A stretch of 64,000 nucleotides of DNA from Galerina marginata (lineage: Eukaryota > Basidiomycota > Agaricomycetes > Agaricales > Galerinaceae), in the NCBI GenBank assembly GCA_023014335.1, contig JAECYW010000003.1, positions 1,860,001 through 1,924,000 of the forward strand, given 5' to 3'. The first letter of the stretch is position 1, and each line of letters begins with the position of its first letter. Below the pieces are notes generated by a model that worked only from the letters and a program-made list of their open reading frames with translations, was not told the DNA's origin and made no database searches. This document shows positions 37,193-49,904 of this stretch, in pieces. Position numbers and translations under genes: made by a program.

Positions 37193-37984
37193 TAGACTGA
37201 CTGATAGACCAAAGTAGATGTGAACAACCAGCAGTTGATGTATCTAGGTGGTTTGCAATTTGATCTTGTTTTCGATATGTACCACCTAGAAACTGTTCGT
37301 TAAGTTTTCACCCTCGAGCTCGATTGCTTTAGACAATTCAATTTAATATTTAATTCGAGACTTCTATAGAGAAAATTCTTCCCTCCAATCTAACTACAGA
37401 CAACATCCATGATCATCATCTCATCGCCGCCCAACCTCTAAGTTATATATCAAGTGGTCTGCTGGTCATGACCAGGAGAAGAAGAGAAGAATGTTGTGTG
37501 CGGGTAACTGATAAAGGACCATTAAATTTGCTCCATAGGCGGTTCCCAACTGGGTAGAAGGAGGAAGAAATGAGATTTCAAAAATATATACCGGAAATTT
37601 TTGAAGAATAAAAAGATAGCAAGCGTTTTTTCTGCGGTATAAGTAGATGGAAGCGCTGCGCAGTCGATGAGTATGGTGTTGTATGGGCGGCGGATGGGAA
37701 TGTGGGTGAATGTTGTTGTTGTGTAACTTGGTGGTGTGTAGTGTGTAGTGTTGTGCGAGGATGATTAGGTATTGAATGAGCATGTGAGCAGGATTAGGTG
37801 TGAGGAGGGCATATGCAGTGGCAGAAGGCTGTCGGTGATGTATGGGTATGGAGTATCAAATGTTGGTGATATGAAGCAAAGATTCCAAATGATCATGAAG
37901 TAGGCAAGGGAAAAAGCAAGCAGGCCGGGCATAAGGAGGGAAAGGAAAAAAGTCAAACCACGTCAAACCGCGGCCCATCTCCAT
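37193..37984. other. 3' intergenic region between NAA15 and HMG-CoA reductase
   Basis: About 790 bp between converging genes. It is rich in GT-repeat-like text around 37680-37750 but has no gene I can support. Confidence 0.45.
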
Positions 37985-40900
37985 TTATTGTGAATAGGGC
38001 GGCAGCGACGCAGTCGACGACGAAGGCGTCAACGGACCCAACGGCACCCCTCTCCTCCTGTTAGCCTCACCCTCACTCTCCCCGCCAGGCGCCAGCTGGC
38101 CCGCCACAACAGGCACCAGCTCCGGAGCCGGAGTAGGCGGGATTGACGGTGCAGGCGTGTTCGTCTGCGAGCGGTTGTGCGCCATATGCGCGCGGATGAG
38201 ATGGCCCGCGGCGAGCGCGCTGAGGAGGGACAGCTCGCCTGCCATGACGGCCGCGGCGATGAGGCGCGCGAGGGCCTGTGCGTTGTGTCCTGGGTGGCTG
38301 GGGTGGGCGCCTTTCATGCCGAGCATCTCGAGGACGGCTTGTTGGGGCCCGAGGACGGTGCCTCCGCCAACGGTGCCGACTTCGATACAAGGCATGCTGA
38401 CGGTCATGAGCAGGTCCTCGCCGTCGTTGATGCTATAAAACATGTCAGAGACAAGTTGAATTTTAAAAAGGGTATGGAACACTCACGCCTCCATCAACGT
38501 CATGCACATCGAACTCTCCACATTCTGCGCCGGGTCCTGTCCAGTCGCCAAAAACATCGCCGTCAAAATATTCGCCGCATGCGCATTAAACCCTCCAATC
38601 GAACCCGCCATCGCACTGCCCACTAAATTCTTCTTCGTATTCAGATTAACCAACGCCGCCACCGTCGTCTTCAGCACGCTTGTCACCACCCGCCCCGGCA
38701 CAACCGCCTCCGCCACGACGCTCTTCCCCCGCCCCTCAATCCAGTTAATCGCAGCCGGCTTCTTATCCGTGCAATAATTCCCCGACAGCGCAAGCACCAC
38801 CATGCCCGGGTAATGCCGCTGCATCACCTCGAGCGCCTTCTCTGTGCCCTTGGAGATCATGTTCATCCCCATCGCATCCCCCGTCGCCGTCGCGAAGCGC
38901 ACGAACAGCGTCCGCCCAGCCATGGCTGTCTTCAGCCCCTGCAGCTTCGCGAACCGCGACGTGCCCTCGAACGCTTCCTTGATCGTCGCGTACCCGTCCT
39001 CCGAGTCGATCCACATCTTTGCATGCGCCGCGAGTGTGATTGTCGGGAAGTCGATCGCCGGCCCGCGCGTCATCGCGTCTTGGGTGAGCACGGTGGTCAC
39101 GCCGCTGCCGGCGTTGAGGGCTTTGCATCCTCGCGAGGTGGATGCGACGAGGGTACCTTCAGCGGTGGCCATGGGGATGGGGAAGAGGTGTCCGTCGACG
39201 TTGAGTGGGCCGGCAATGCCGAGGGGAAGAGGAATGTAGCCAACGACGTTCTCACAGCAGGCACCGAGGACTCGTGAGTAGTCGTAGTTCGTCAAAGGAA
39301 TATCTGAGGACTCTAGTGTCTGTGTCCGTGATGCACGAGCTACATCATGAAAAGAAAGTAAACACCACATTCCAAAGCCCATGGCAAGAGGAAGAAAACT
39401 CACAAATCAATGCCCGTCTAATCCTCACAGCCCTCTCCAACTCATCCATGCCCAACACTTTCTCCAGCGCATAAGCAGCAACCTTGCCGCTCTGCGCGAG
39501 CAGAATCACCTCTTCATCATTCAACAGCGCCAGCGACGCACTGAGCGGTCTCGGGCCATTCTCAAAGACATCCACGCATTCCGCGAGGGAACGTACATGC
39601 TCAACATCAGCCTCCGCATCAGCCTCAGCTTCTGCGTCGGAGGACGTGTCAGACGACGAGGAGGGCGGTGTCATGTTCGTGATAGTCGAGGTCGACGAAG
39701 ATGCAGAGACCTTGGTGGCAGAGGCGGAGGCGGAGGCAGAAGCCGAGTGGGACGAAGTGGTGACCGTCAACCTCCTCGACCGCTCGCTCGACTTGGCGTC
39801 CTTCAACCTCCGATCCACATCTTGCAGCGTAAATGTCCCAACAGCAGGCAGCGTCTCCATCGAGCTCTGCCTCGCTTGCCTCACAGGTGCAGGTGCAGGT
39901 ACCGGTGCCTGTACAGAAGCAGGCGCAGGAGCAGGGGGCAGCGGCGGAGCCACAACCGGAACACCAATCGAAACTTTCTTAACCAACACCTCCTTCTCCT
40001 TCTCATCCTGCGAAGAATCAACCTCAGCCTCCTCCACCTCAAACCGCACCCCACTCTTCAAACCAGCACCAAAAGCGCCCATCGCACCGTCCCGAGCGCC
40101 GACCACGCCCGCCGCGATGCCCTTGAGGAGGTACCCATTCAGCGCGACGCTGATCGCGAGCATGACGACGATCCACTTGCTCAGGATCGGGTCGCCGACG
40201 AGGCGCGTCCAGTCGGACATGAACGCCTCGAGAAGCTCGGAGGTGCTCTTCCTGTTCGCGAGGAGGCCGGAGCGTTTCGCGGTGGCAGCCGTGGATGAAG
40301 AGGAAGAGGAAGCAAGAGGTTTGGGGTACATAGAGGGTGGGAGAACGACGCGGACGTATACTGGCGGGGAAACTTTCACGAGCATGTCTTTGTTCGCGGG
40401 GCTGCTGCTAGCTTCGTTATTCTCGGCGTCCTCCGCGTCCAAGTTCAAGGCCAAGTCGGGATAGAGGTCCGCACCGGACGCTTCCACGAGCGCGTGCAGG
40501 GCGGAGCGCAGGCCAGGCGCCGTGATGTCCACTTTGCGCACGTTGACCTGTCCGTGTGCGGGCGACGCGGTGTTGTTGTGTCTTGACGGCGTAAGGGGCG
40601 TGATGAGGTTGAGGATGTGCAGTGCCATGAACGACGCGATCTGCGATACGATTAATCAATACGCTCGAATCCTGGACAGAAGGAAACCCACCAAAAGCAA
40701 CTTCAGCCTCGCAACAGGGTTCTCCTGCTTCTGCACCTCACCTTTCCCCTTACTCCTCACCCGTCTATGCTTGCCCGCGTACCCATACAGCCCATCCGGC
40801 AGCCCGCTCCCCTTCTCGCCGAGCAGCACGCTCTTCACCCGTTGTCTAAGCGTCGGAGGAGGCGGTGGGACCGCAGGACGCGCCATCGCGCTCTGCAGGG

Positions 40901-43298
40901 GGCCTTGTCGTTGACTACCGGTGCCGACGAAGGTTGCGCTGGAGGAGGCGCTGGAGGAGATTGAGTTGGAGCGCGAGCGGGTCATGGCGCGGACGGTTTT
41001 GATGCGTCGGACCTGGTGGGTTTGGGTAGTGGGTTAGTATGGGTGATTGGGGTGTGGAAATTATAACAAGTGGAAGGTAGAAGATGAAATAATGCGACAA
41101 TCGATTGAGGCATCGGAGGAGAAGTTGCGCCCGCAGAGAGACGGCACTGCAACATAGCCGGAATAGAACAGAGGGCATCTGAGTCTTCCGTCATCTAGCT
41201 ATGCTGAGTCCCCGGGGTACGCAGCCCAATCCGTCGAGCTGTTCCCCCTCCGATGACGGAGGTCCGACTGTTGACAATCGACAGAGGACACCGCAAATTG
41301 AAAGAGGGACAAAAATAGAACCAGTGCGAAGACACGAACAAAAAAAAAAAAAAAAAAAGAAGAAACAAAAAGGACGGTGGTGAGAATGGAGACAAAGAGT
41401 AAAGTGAAGATCCGTCCCATCCAATCCAACCGTAAAGTCGATACATCGCGAGGAGACAAGAGTGAGGAAAAACCGAAAATCAAAAGGAAAAGATAAAAAT
41501 AGAGGGGTGGCCATGATCGACGGAATACCAAGCCGGGTGACCCATTCACCGATGGCATATCCGACATTAATCGGAGGCGTGCCAACCAAAACGGAAGCTT
41601 AAACCACGCCGGTGAAGAAGGTACCGAGAAGCACCCATCCCAAAAAGGAAGGAACCAACCCAAATCCAAAAAATGAAAATGAAACCAGCAAAAGCAAGAA
41701 GAAAGAAACAAAAAAAAAAAGGAAATGAGGGGTAAGGAAATAAGCTCACCTCGACCATAACTCCCAAGATAGCGGCCAAATACGTGCACAGCAACAAACA
41801 ATCCGTGGCCAGAATCAGCGCAGCCAACGCACACACCTCCCTCAGCCCGCCGACCTTGCTGTACGCGCCGACCGTGAGCACCGCGATCTCCAGTACGTAG
41901 TCCCGAATGATGGGCGCGTATACGAGGGAGAGGGACTCGGTTATGATCTTCGGCGCCGGTTTGAGGGTGTTCGCATTAGCAACCGAGGTGGACGAGTAGG
42001 AAGGCGGGGGCGCGAGTGTGTTCGGGGACGTCGGAGACACGACTGGGTACCCGGACGGGGTACTCGCAGACGCCGGGACGAGGGACGGCGGGACCGTGAG
42101 ATGGGGATGGAGGAACACGGCGCGCGCGAGGCGAAGGGGCTTGTCGAAGCCGACTGTGCACACGAGGAAGGGCAGGGCCTCTGTGAGCGCGACGGGGTCG
42201 ATGGGGATCTTGAGGGCCATGGCTATAGGGAGGGCGATGAGGAGAGCGAGGACGGCGGAGGAGATGATGGCGAGGGGGAGCCAGAAGGAGGAGCCGAGTG
42301 CGCGGGAGCGGGTGAGGAGGAGGTAGAAGGTGGTATGCATGAGGATGTAGCCGGCGAGGATGAGCAGGATGTCGAGCGAGTCTGCTTTCTGCTCCGGGGT
42401 TGGTTAGCATAGTGAGCAAGGGAAATTTTGATAGTACGAACCTTTGCCAGATCCCAGAAGCGCACGACGAGAGCGCGGGCGGCGTACGCGACCCACTTCC
42501 CGTTCCTCATCTGGCCAATGGGGAGGGCGTCGCCGGATAATCTACCCGAGTCCACCTCGAACCTGACGCCGATCTCGTCGGTGAATATTCTTGGAGTCGC
42601 AGCTGGTGAGATGCCGTGGTGGTGGTGGTGGTGGTGATTCCCATGGGCATGCGAGTGTGGGTGGGAGACCTCTTCGCCGAGCAGGGTACTGACGAACTCG
42701 TCCCGCATCCCGGGTTTGAAGGAGAACGTCTGCACGAATGTCCTGGGCCCCGCTTGTTGGAGGGAGAAGCATGGGCCGTGTTGTTGGTTGAGTGGGCTGA
42801 GGGTGGGTCGGTGGCAGATGGCGGGGTATGTCCGTCCTGAGTATGTCTGGAACGAGTGGGCGAGGTATTCCGTGAGATTAATGGTGGACGCAGATAGCGG
42901 AGGATGGGACAACGACACGCTCTGGTATTCAGGCGACGTCTGACGTGGATCAATGCAAAGCCAATTAATGAACAGCAACATTAACTCACCTCCTTTTTCG
43001 GCACATCGAGTGTCACGACCACCTGCTGCAGCTCGAGCACCGTCTCCGTCTTGGCCTTGACAGCATGGAACCACGTACTCTCCCTCACGCCGACCCACTC
43101 GCCGAGACGGTACAGCGCATGTGTCGGGCGCAGTGTCGGGGCTGCATACGCGGCATGGGACGGGTCGAGGAAGGCAGAGTGCTTGATGGCAGAGAGGATG
43201 TGAAAGTAGGCGAGGGTGCCGATGATGCAGAAGAAGACGATAGTCTCTATGGGCGTGTAGGCGGCGTGCAGCGCGAAGGGGCGGAAAAGGGCGCGCAT
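37985..43298 (-). CDS. HMG1: 3-hydroxy-3-methylglutaryl-CoA reductase
   Basis: This ER membrane enzyme reduces HMG-CoA to mevalonate with NADPH, the controlling step toward ergosterol and isoprenoids. Seven exons: 43298-42990, 42939-42442, 42388-41750, 41012-40692, 40640-39404, 39339-38487 and 38432-37985, giving 1434 aa. It starts with a membrane segment ([20 protein letters not shown]). A large lumenal loop with a run of seven His follows, then a sterol-sensing-type membrane domain ([16 protein letters not shown] to [11 protein letters not shown]). After a Ser/Ala/Pro-rich linker comes the catalytic domain: [26 protein letters not shown] (Glu), KKPAAINW (Lys), GDAMGMNM (Asp), GTVGGGT, and the catalytic His in AHMAHNRS. 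The Ser two residues after that His-Asn is the AMPK-site position known from class I enzymes. A Pro/Ser-rich tail of about 65 residues follows. Intron 3 is 737 nt, far longer than the others (50-64 nt). Confidence 0.95.
41340..41358 (+). repeat. A19 homopolymer in HMG-CoA reductase intron 3
   Basis: A run of 19 A on the plus strand (T on the gene's sense strand) sits in the middle of the unusually long intron 41013-41749. A second A-rich run lies near 41710-41720. Confidence 0.85.
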
Positions 43299-46200
43299 CG
43301 TCGCTGCTGCACAGAGGAAAGCAGAACAGAACAGAAACGTACGATCACACTCTCTATTTTATCCAACCCACTTGTCATACCCGGAACCCCCGGACACCCC
43401 GGCTATATTTAATCTCACCATCCCTCCGCCGGCGACGACATCATGCCATCCGCAATGCCTATAATCTCCTTGTGCAAATCCGATTGCGCGCAGTTTCCTA
43501 GGCGAAATGGAATATCTCCAGCTCCAACGCCTTCCCCGCTCATCTCGCTGCACACTGGACTGGAGTAAACATAATATTCTTCGAGTTAATAAAAATTTTC
43601 AAGTGGTGCGGCCGCATCGATACACCCCGGTCCTCGGGAGTCGGTGCGAGGCCTGCAGCATCGCTTATCTCGACCTAATTATGACGCCTGTGCTCGCCTA
43701 TATTTAACCTCTTAGCAGTGCTGAAAGCTTGAACGAACGTCCACTTCATTTTCTTCCACAGCTCAATGTTTTACCGGTACCACCGACATTCCTGCTATTC
43801 AAAACTTCTATACTAGTGCACCCCCGGTCTCTTGACTCCCCCGTTCCTGGCTCACCGCACAAGCACAAGCCCACCAGTCGGATTCAAACACCAAGCGCAT
43901 TCCATTTCCGACGTCGACGTACTTTCATATATGTCCACTTTTCCGACATTCCCATATCTTCATGATCAGCCAGAACATCATCGCGTCACTTATGACTTTG
44001 TTTTTACGCCAATCACACCATATCTTTCCTCCGTTCTCGTCACCGATAACAAACATGGAACCATCGCTCACTGCATTCGCCGGCTTTCTTTTCTGTCTTG
44101 TCTCATGACCATATTATGGCACTGGTACAATGGTAGTGGTGCAACTGTCCATGGGGTTGTGGACGGTCGAGCTAATCTAATTAGCGCTTTACAGTAAGCC
44201 TGTGCATACCGTGAACTGCATAGGCTTAGCACAGGGCACAACTGACCTTCCGGGGCTCCCGGCGGGCGGGCGTCTCGATCTCCTCGGAGAAAATGATTAC
44301 GGTAGAGTGAAAACAAGGGTCTGAAAAATAAAAGATAACCTACCTATCTAGGATCCCACCTTGAAAGCTTGAACGACTGAGTGGCGAGCGAGCTGCGCTC
44401 AATTCGGAGAAACGCCTTTTCTGGTCAATCCCGATTTTCTTCTCGCAACATGCCATCACCTTATCATATCTCCTTCAGAGCCACGACATATCGCGTCGCT
44501 ACCTCCTCAGAACACCAGTCTTCTCTCCTCCCACCACCTACCGTCCGGTCTCGCTCTCGATCACGTATTTCGCAACACGCAAGGGTGCGTCCTACATCGC
44601 AGGATCAAGCACCTCTTCAGGCTTCTCTACCCCGTTCCGCGCCTATCTCCAGCGTCGGATAAACGCTGGGTGGTTATGGTTATAATTAAATATCTCGACA
44701 TCGCGACGACTCTGAGTGTCATTCTGTGTCATTGCGCAATGTGAACTTGAACTGTGAACTCGGATGCCGGGCCTGAAAGTGGGATATCTCGTTGCTGGCT
44801 GTGGTGGGCATTGTATTTCATTTGTTCTCACTTTCTTCCGTCCTTCATGCTGATAAATATAATCGCCCATCCGAGTTACATCGCTCTCCACGAAACAAGG
44901 GTCAGACCGCTCATTAAATAACAAACTGACCCATAACTCCAGTACATTATCAGAGCCAAGAACCTCTTCATAACTAAAACGCAACGCATCAATCCATTAT
45001 GTTGATAATGATAAAATGATGCGCCACACCCACACTCCGAGCCAACTCCGAGCTCAGCGCTCAATATTCAATCCCACAGCTCCCAACGCCATGCAGCAGC
45101 CCCACCGAGAGGCATATGGAGTACCCACTTCTATGTATTACATCTCCGTCCGGGGTTTGGGAGACCAAGACTGAAGACTGAGAATTAGATAAGATAGGGT
45201 ATGTTTATTTAACTTTGAAACTCTCATGATCAGTGCGACGATTCCGGAGGAATACCAGTTAGGCATGGTCGAACGCTCAGTTCAAGGATCGTAGCTTGCA
45301 GCCGTAGAATGTAGTATGTACTATTCATTTAATTGCAGCGCCACACTCCGTCCCACTCCGTCGCTCGAGTGTTCTGTATTATCTACCAGCGCTAGCAGCC
45401 CCTCCGAGGCGTCCTCTTCTAGACCTGTTTCTGTTTCTGTTTCTGTTTCATCTCTTTGCGGTTCGAATGGAAAATTAAGATCAAGTTGCCGTGCATACTC
45501 GAGTATTCATTTCATTGAATGTGCGAGAATGGTTCCCCGGATCCGGTGAATGAAGATCTCGTACCATTATTTTGATTCGCATTTGCGTTTATTTGAAAAT
45601 AAGCTCCTTCTATTGTGGCGGGCAGTGTTCAGGGACCTACTCGTAGGGACCGTTACCAGAGGATTGAACCTTGGTGGATTTGGTAGTTACTAAGTTAGAA
45701 AAGGGTGGCATATTATTATTGGAGCACCACTTTGCGTCTCACTGGACGAATGCCAGTGGGTGGACCCGATGCTAGTGGAAAGTATTTTTAAGGTACTTCG
45801 TGTAGTGTCGTTTCAAATACTGATTCAGCACAAAGGTTTGTCATTCCTCGCATATGTATATTTCGTTTCCTCCGATGAAAATGGGTTTCTTGTAGCGCTA
45901 GGTTGTAATGCTCTGAATATCTCGAACTTCGTGTATCAAGGTTTGCGGTAAATTGAATGGACAAACGAACGACAAGAATATGTCCGAACACGCTCAGTGT
46001 TTGTTAAATCCGTTCCACTGCGCCCGTCCATCCGTCTATCCATTGAGAAAAATAGTGCAGGCCTGCCAACAATCTAATTCTTCCTCCTTCCTTTCTTCGG
46101 ATGGCAATAATTACATTCATGGAAGTTCGAGCTTGACAAAATCCACTGAATTATTTTCGCCTGCGTCCAAGAGTATCTGCACCCCAAAATGCGGTCAGCG

Positions 46201-48569
46201 GCAGCTGTGGATAAATTCTTGGATACTTTAGTGCCCTCAACTTGGCGCTCTAAAAGCCCACTATTGCACCCATTCAACTTCGCCTTTATGTAAACAAATA
46301 AATCAATCCTCGAGCTTCTTGAACGCCCACCCTCATGATCGACGGAGAACCAAGGGACCCCACCGCACTTGACCAATCCAAGAGGCTGGTCGCCTCCTCG
46401 CCCACAACCAGAAAGCCACGAGGCGTCCTCGGGACTCGCTGAGAGGTCATGATCGACGCCTCAGGATTTATCCGGGATACAGACGCCGCCTCGAGGCTGG
46501 AGGCTAGGAAATTCGGTGCCACCATCAGAAATGTCTGAGCGAAAAGCAGGGCAGGCGAGGTTAAACTTGGTCTGTCTTTCTCTCTGGAGTTGGTGTGGAG
46601 AACGTGTAAGGTAGAGGCGACAATGGCGCCGCTGTGGCATGACTGGTGACTAGTTGACTGGTGACCTTTGTGGGTTTACAAGGGAGTAGTGGGTTCGTTT
46701 GTGGGTATATATTTAAACGGATGAGGACGACAGCGATCTAGGAAAGAAGCTCAGTAGCACGTCCCGGTTATCTTATCTTTGGCCCACCCGACACGTTTTG
46801 CGTAGATCCATAAAAGGCAATTCCGTTCCGCCAATTATCTGCGCTTTACGATGGCAGGCTCTAGCGAGATACTGTCATGCATTCGGTAAATTACCTCCTT
46901 GTATGACAGTCATGAATGAGTACCCGACTCTCGCACTCTGCAGGTACATTTTAATGAAATATCTCGCCTGGCTCACCCTTGCCCTGAGCACGCTACTTTA
47001 ATATCGAAGTGGTCTGGATAATAAATTTAGTCATCTACCCCGCGCCAAGTACGGGTCAACAGAACTGCCAGGGCATGTGGCTAGGCTAGTCACCACAGTT
47101 ACACTGGGCAGACCCAACTAAGCTCGGTAGATTTTATATCACTCGCTCTAAACTTGGACCAGTACATAAACACATAGCGTAACGCACGCGCCCACCCAGA
47201 AGAAATCTCCTGACACTCTCGATTTTTATCCCATGTGGTTAAAGTCTCGATAGGTGTTGGTCGTGAATAATGATCTACCGAGGCGTACTTTCCCCGAGTT
47301 CGAAGGTGTGGTGCTCGCTTGCCAGTAGTGGAAACAATCAGTAGGATTAGGTCTGTTAACAGGGTCGAAGTGGGTGAATTTAGTTCGGTGGTTGATCAAA
47401 TGTGATATGGAAGAAGACGGGAAGAGAAGAAGAAGGCGGGGACTTGTAGGTTTGAATTGGGAAGGATCTCTTCGAATAAGAATTCAAATGCCATGAGTCC
47501 GGTACTTGCAATTCATTATTCCAAGCCTGATGCCGCAGTGTTCCACAAACTCTGGAGAGCGTTGGCAGAGTAGCACAACCAAATTCGCTGTTAACGAAGA
47601 ATGAAAGACGCAATTTTACGTCGTTAATCAATCGTGAACAGACCCGGCTCGCAGTACAAGGTTCGAGGACAGATTTATCAAACCTGTAAAAGTTGCAAAA
47701 ATTGGTTTAAAATCGATGATTTTCTAACTTACCCCTCGTGTACAAGAAGATAATTTACTACGGATTTCAGTCACCCGTACGATGAAAATTATCGCAAACT
47801 TGTAAGCGCAGAGCCTCTGCCGAACACGGAGTTATTTATACACCACCGCACGTGCTATTTCGATTCTTAAGATACTTAGATAGCCACAAATCAATTTCGC
47901 GGTGTTTCCGACGACGAGTTTGACAATGAGACCTGGAGAAAGTGGCAAAATAGGTGCGTTTTCAGGAGGATCTTCTTCTTCATCTTTATTTATACGTCTA
48001 CCTCCTATCCTACCTCAGGCAGAGAAACAATGTTAGTAACGTTGTCGGCCTAAGGATGTTGAGCGGTTTCACTAAACGAGCAACTCCCCACAAGGCTTTA
48101 AAAGAAACCTAGCATTTACCCCCTCATCACTTCTTTTCTTAGAACATTTTCAGCCCCAACGTGATACGAATTCTTGAAAGCGGGCTCTATTTGCAAGGCA
48201 AATCTTGACCAATTACAATGGGAGATCGAATGAAAAATTTCACTAATGTATTGTAAGCATGCAACCGTATGCCACAGGCTATAGCATATCCACTCTAACT
48301 TTCGCTTCATAAAAGTTTCGCTGGTTTCTTTTTCGGACCCCAAAGCTCTGTCACGTGCTATCAGGCTTGTGCATATTTGCACTCTAGCCAAATAAGGCAT
48401 GGAACTTCCCAATCTGGGTTGATTTGTGGCGTGACTACAAACATGCACAACTTCAGGATCCTATAAGAAGTGCTGTGCAACTGGTAATCGCTCACATCTC
48501 CCCTTGACCACTTTCTACCACAATCTCCTTCACGTTTAGACTTATTCTTTCTCTACCCTTCACACAACG
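43299..48569. other. Gene-poor 5.3-kb region
   Basis: Upstream of HMG-CoA reductase, this stretch holds only short, unrelated open frames. The largest (44381-44662 +, 93 codons, Arg/Ser-rich) matches nothing I know. A CACGTG lies at 48351-48356, 214 bp before the possible gene at 48570. I see no transposase, reverse transcriptase or terminal repeats. Confidence 0.4.
45426..45449 (+). repeat. Hexanucleotide repeat (TGTTTC)4
   Basis: Four perfect copies of a six-base unit form a 24-bp microsatellite in a gene-poor region. Confidence 0.8.
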
Positions 48570-49197
48570 ATGAACATCTCGTTTCAAAATCGCCCAACGC
48601 CTTCGACTCAGACATCGCCTCGCCACTCACCACGCCACTGGCAAGCCACCACAACATCGCCTAAAGCAGATAAGGACCTGAGGCTCTACAACGGTCTACG
48701 AGATCTCAACTCTATCCGCCGAGTAGTCCTGTGCACTGGTGTTGACTGGGACTACGAGGTATGGCCCCTTCCATGGAAGGTGGCCTGGGGGTGGCAGCCG
48801 CCGAAAGGCGGAGTCGAAGTTTGGCCTTAGGGTCACTTCGTCGCAGGCGGAGACACTCTACACACCCGGATGACGCCCCTCAGCGAGATAAGTACCTCTA
48901 GCTGCTCGCCAGCTAGGTGGGAACCGGAGGGGTGCAGCCCAAAGAGTTGAGGCCTCGCCCGTTGTTCCTCGTTCCTTGCTAAGCGAGCGATGATTGAAGT
49001 GTTGTATGTCCTTGAACTAGCCCCTCACCATGTATTCTCACTCACCCATTCTCCAGTTCATGTATTATTCAAAGTCGACACAAGGCGGGAGGAATACTTG
49101 GTCGATTGAAGTTGGCCAGTTCGGGTCGGAGGTGCTCACCAACTTCCACGGCTATAAGCTTGACGTCCTTCTTCACAGCCTACCATTTCCCATTTAG
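48570..49197 (+). CDS. Possible small two-exon gene with a 298-nt structured intron
   Basis: The ATG at 48570 follows a pyrimidine-rich leader (CACACAACG before the ATG) as in many fungal genes. The 63 codons to 48758 end in a good donor (GAG then GTATGG). An acceptor (CTCCAG) at 49051-49056 then continues in phase for 46 codons to a TAG at 49195-49197, for 109 aa in all (exon 2 contains WSIEVGQFGSEVLTN). Without splicing the frame closes at 48830 after 86 codons. I recognise neither version. The 298-nt intron would be long for this genome. This could equally be a noncoding transcript. Confidence 0.3.
48767..48970 (+). ncRNA. Hairpin-rich segment, possible structured RNA
   Basis: Several strong pairings are packed together. 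There is a 14-bp palindrome CCTTCCATGGAAGG (48767-48780). A five-pair stem closes a GNRA tetraloop, CCGCC-GAAA-GGCGG (48798-48811). A hairpin follows in which CTAGCTG pairs with CAGCTAG across a 5-base loop (about 48898-48916). That hairpin sits inside an outer 8-bp helix pairing CGCCCCTC with GAGGGGTG. I compared it by eye with tRNA, 5S, SRP, RNase P, TPP riboswitch, group I intron and HDV-like ribozyme landmarks and found no match. Confidence 0.35.
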
Positions 49198-49476
49198 CGG
49201 ATTGCGAGTGCTTGATCTCCGTGAGTCCTTTCGTTCATAGTCATTCCAGAACTCAGCCTGCAACATCGGGACTAAATTTTATTTAGCTCACCCAAAACCG
49301 TGATCAGAAGAAAACAGCGTTCATCTCTCCCAAGACTTTACTCGAACATCGCTAAACGTAACGCTCTTTTGCCTTTTGTGGTCTTCATCCCCTTTTGATT
49401 ATTCCACCCAGTGCTCGACGATTGTGTCATTTCTCGTCGATCGGAGTTTATGAATAACGTAGGAGATGCGAGCTTC

Positions 49477-49733
49477 TCTGCGTTTGTTTGACCCAACGAA
49501 TCCTCATCTATGGCGCAGCCGTTACACATTCGTATCTTACTGGGCGATATCTCTATTCCACAGGCACGGGGAAACCTACATTCCACAGGTAAGTCTTACC
49601 TAACTTTCACGTTTCACTCCAATATGGGATTGAGTCGTCTGCAGAGAAAAGAGCATTCTATAACATCGCCCCTCGGTCGTTCTTTTGACGCTCAATCGTT
49701 GCAGTCGCGCATTATATATAGTACGTTCTTCTA
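49477..49733 (+). repeat. Diverged duplicate, unit A
   Basis: This 257-bp unit matches unit B (49905-50153) in the same order. Shared blocks include TCTGCGTTT, GTTTGACCC, TTACACAT/TTACATAT, TCTTACTGGG, ATATCTCT, TTGAGTCGTCT, ACATCGCCC and GTTGCA. One frame gives LHIRILLGDIS against LHIHVLLGNIS in unit B, hinting at coding ancestry. Unit function is unknown. Confidence 0.6.
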
Positions 49734-49904
49734 CATCCTCTTTGTTTATTACTTATTCCAGGCCTTAATCCAGACCTTACATGTTTCGACTACCTTGATA
49801 TATGTCAACTGCAAGCCTGACCCAAAGCCAATGCCGTCTATCTTCGCCAAGATTTTAATTCTAAGGTGGTGGTCTTTTGACGCTCAGCGTAGCCAATGTG
49901 AGTT

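Noticed and set aside
39381..40464. Plus-strand frames of about 300 codons opposite HMG-CoA reductase
   Set aside because: They are Arg- and Ser-rich mirror frames of the low-complexity linker exon; the minus strand carries the real gene.
41191..41834. Minus-strand frames inside HMG-CoA reductase intron 3
   Set aside because: They are Phe/Ser-rich translations of pyrimidine tracts that overlap each other, with no recognisable domain.
48767..48970. Known structured RNAs (tRNA, 5S, SRP RNA, RNase P, TPP riboswitch, group I intron, HDV-like ribozyme)
   Set aside because: Isolated matches such as GGGGTGC exist, but the other conserved elements are missing or in the wrong order.
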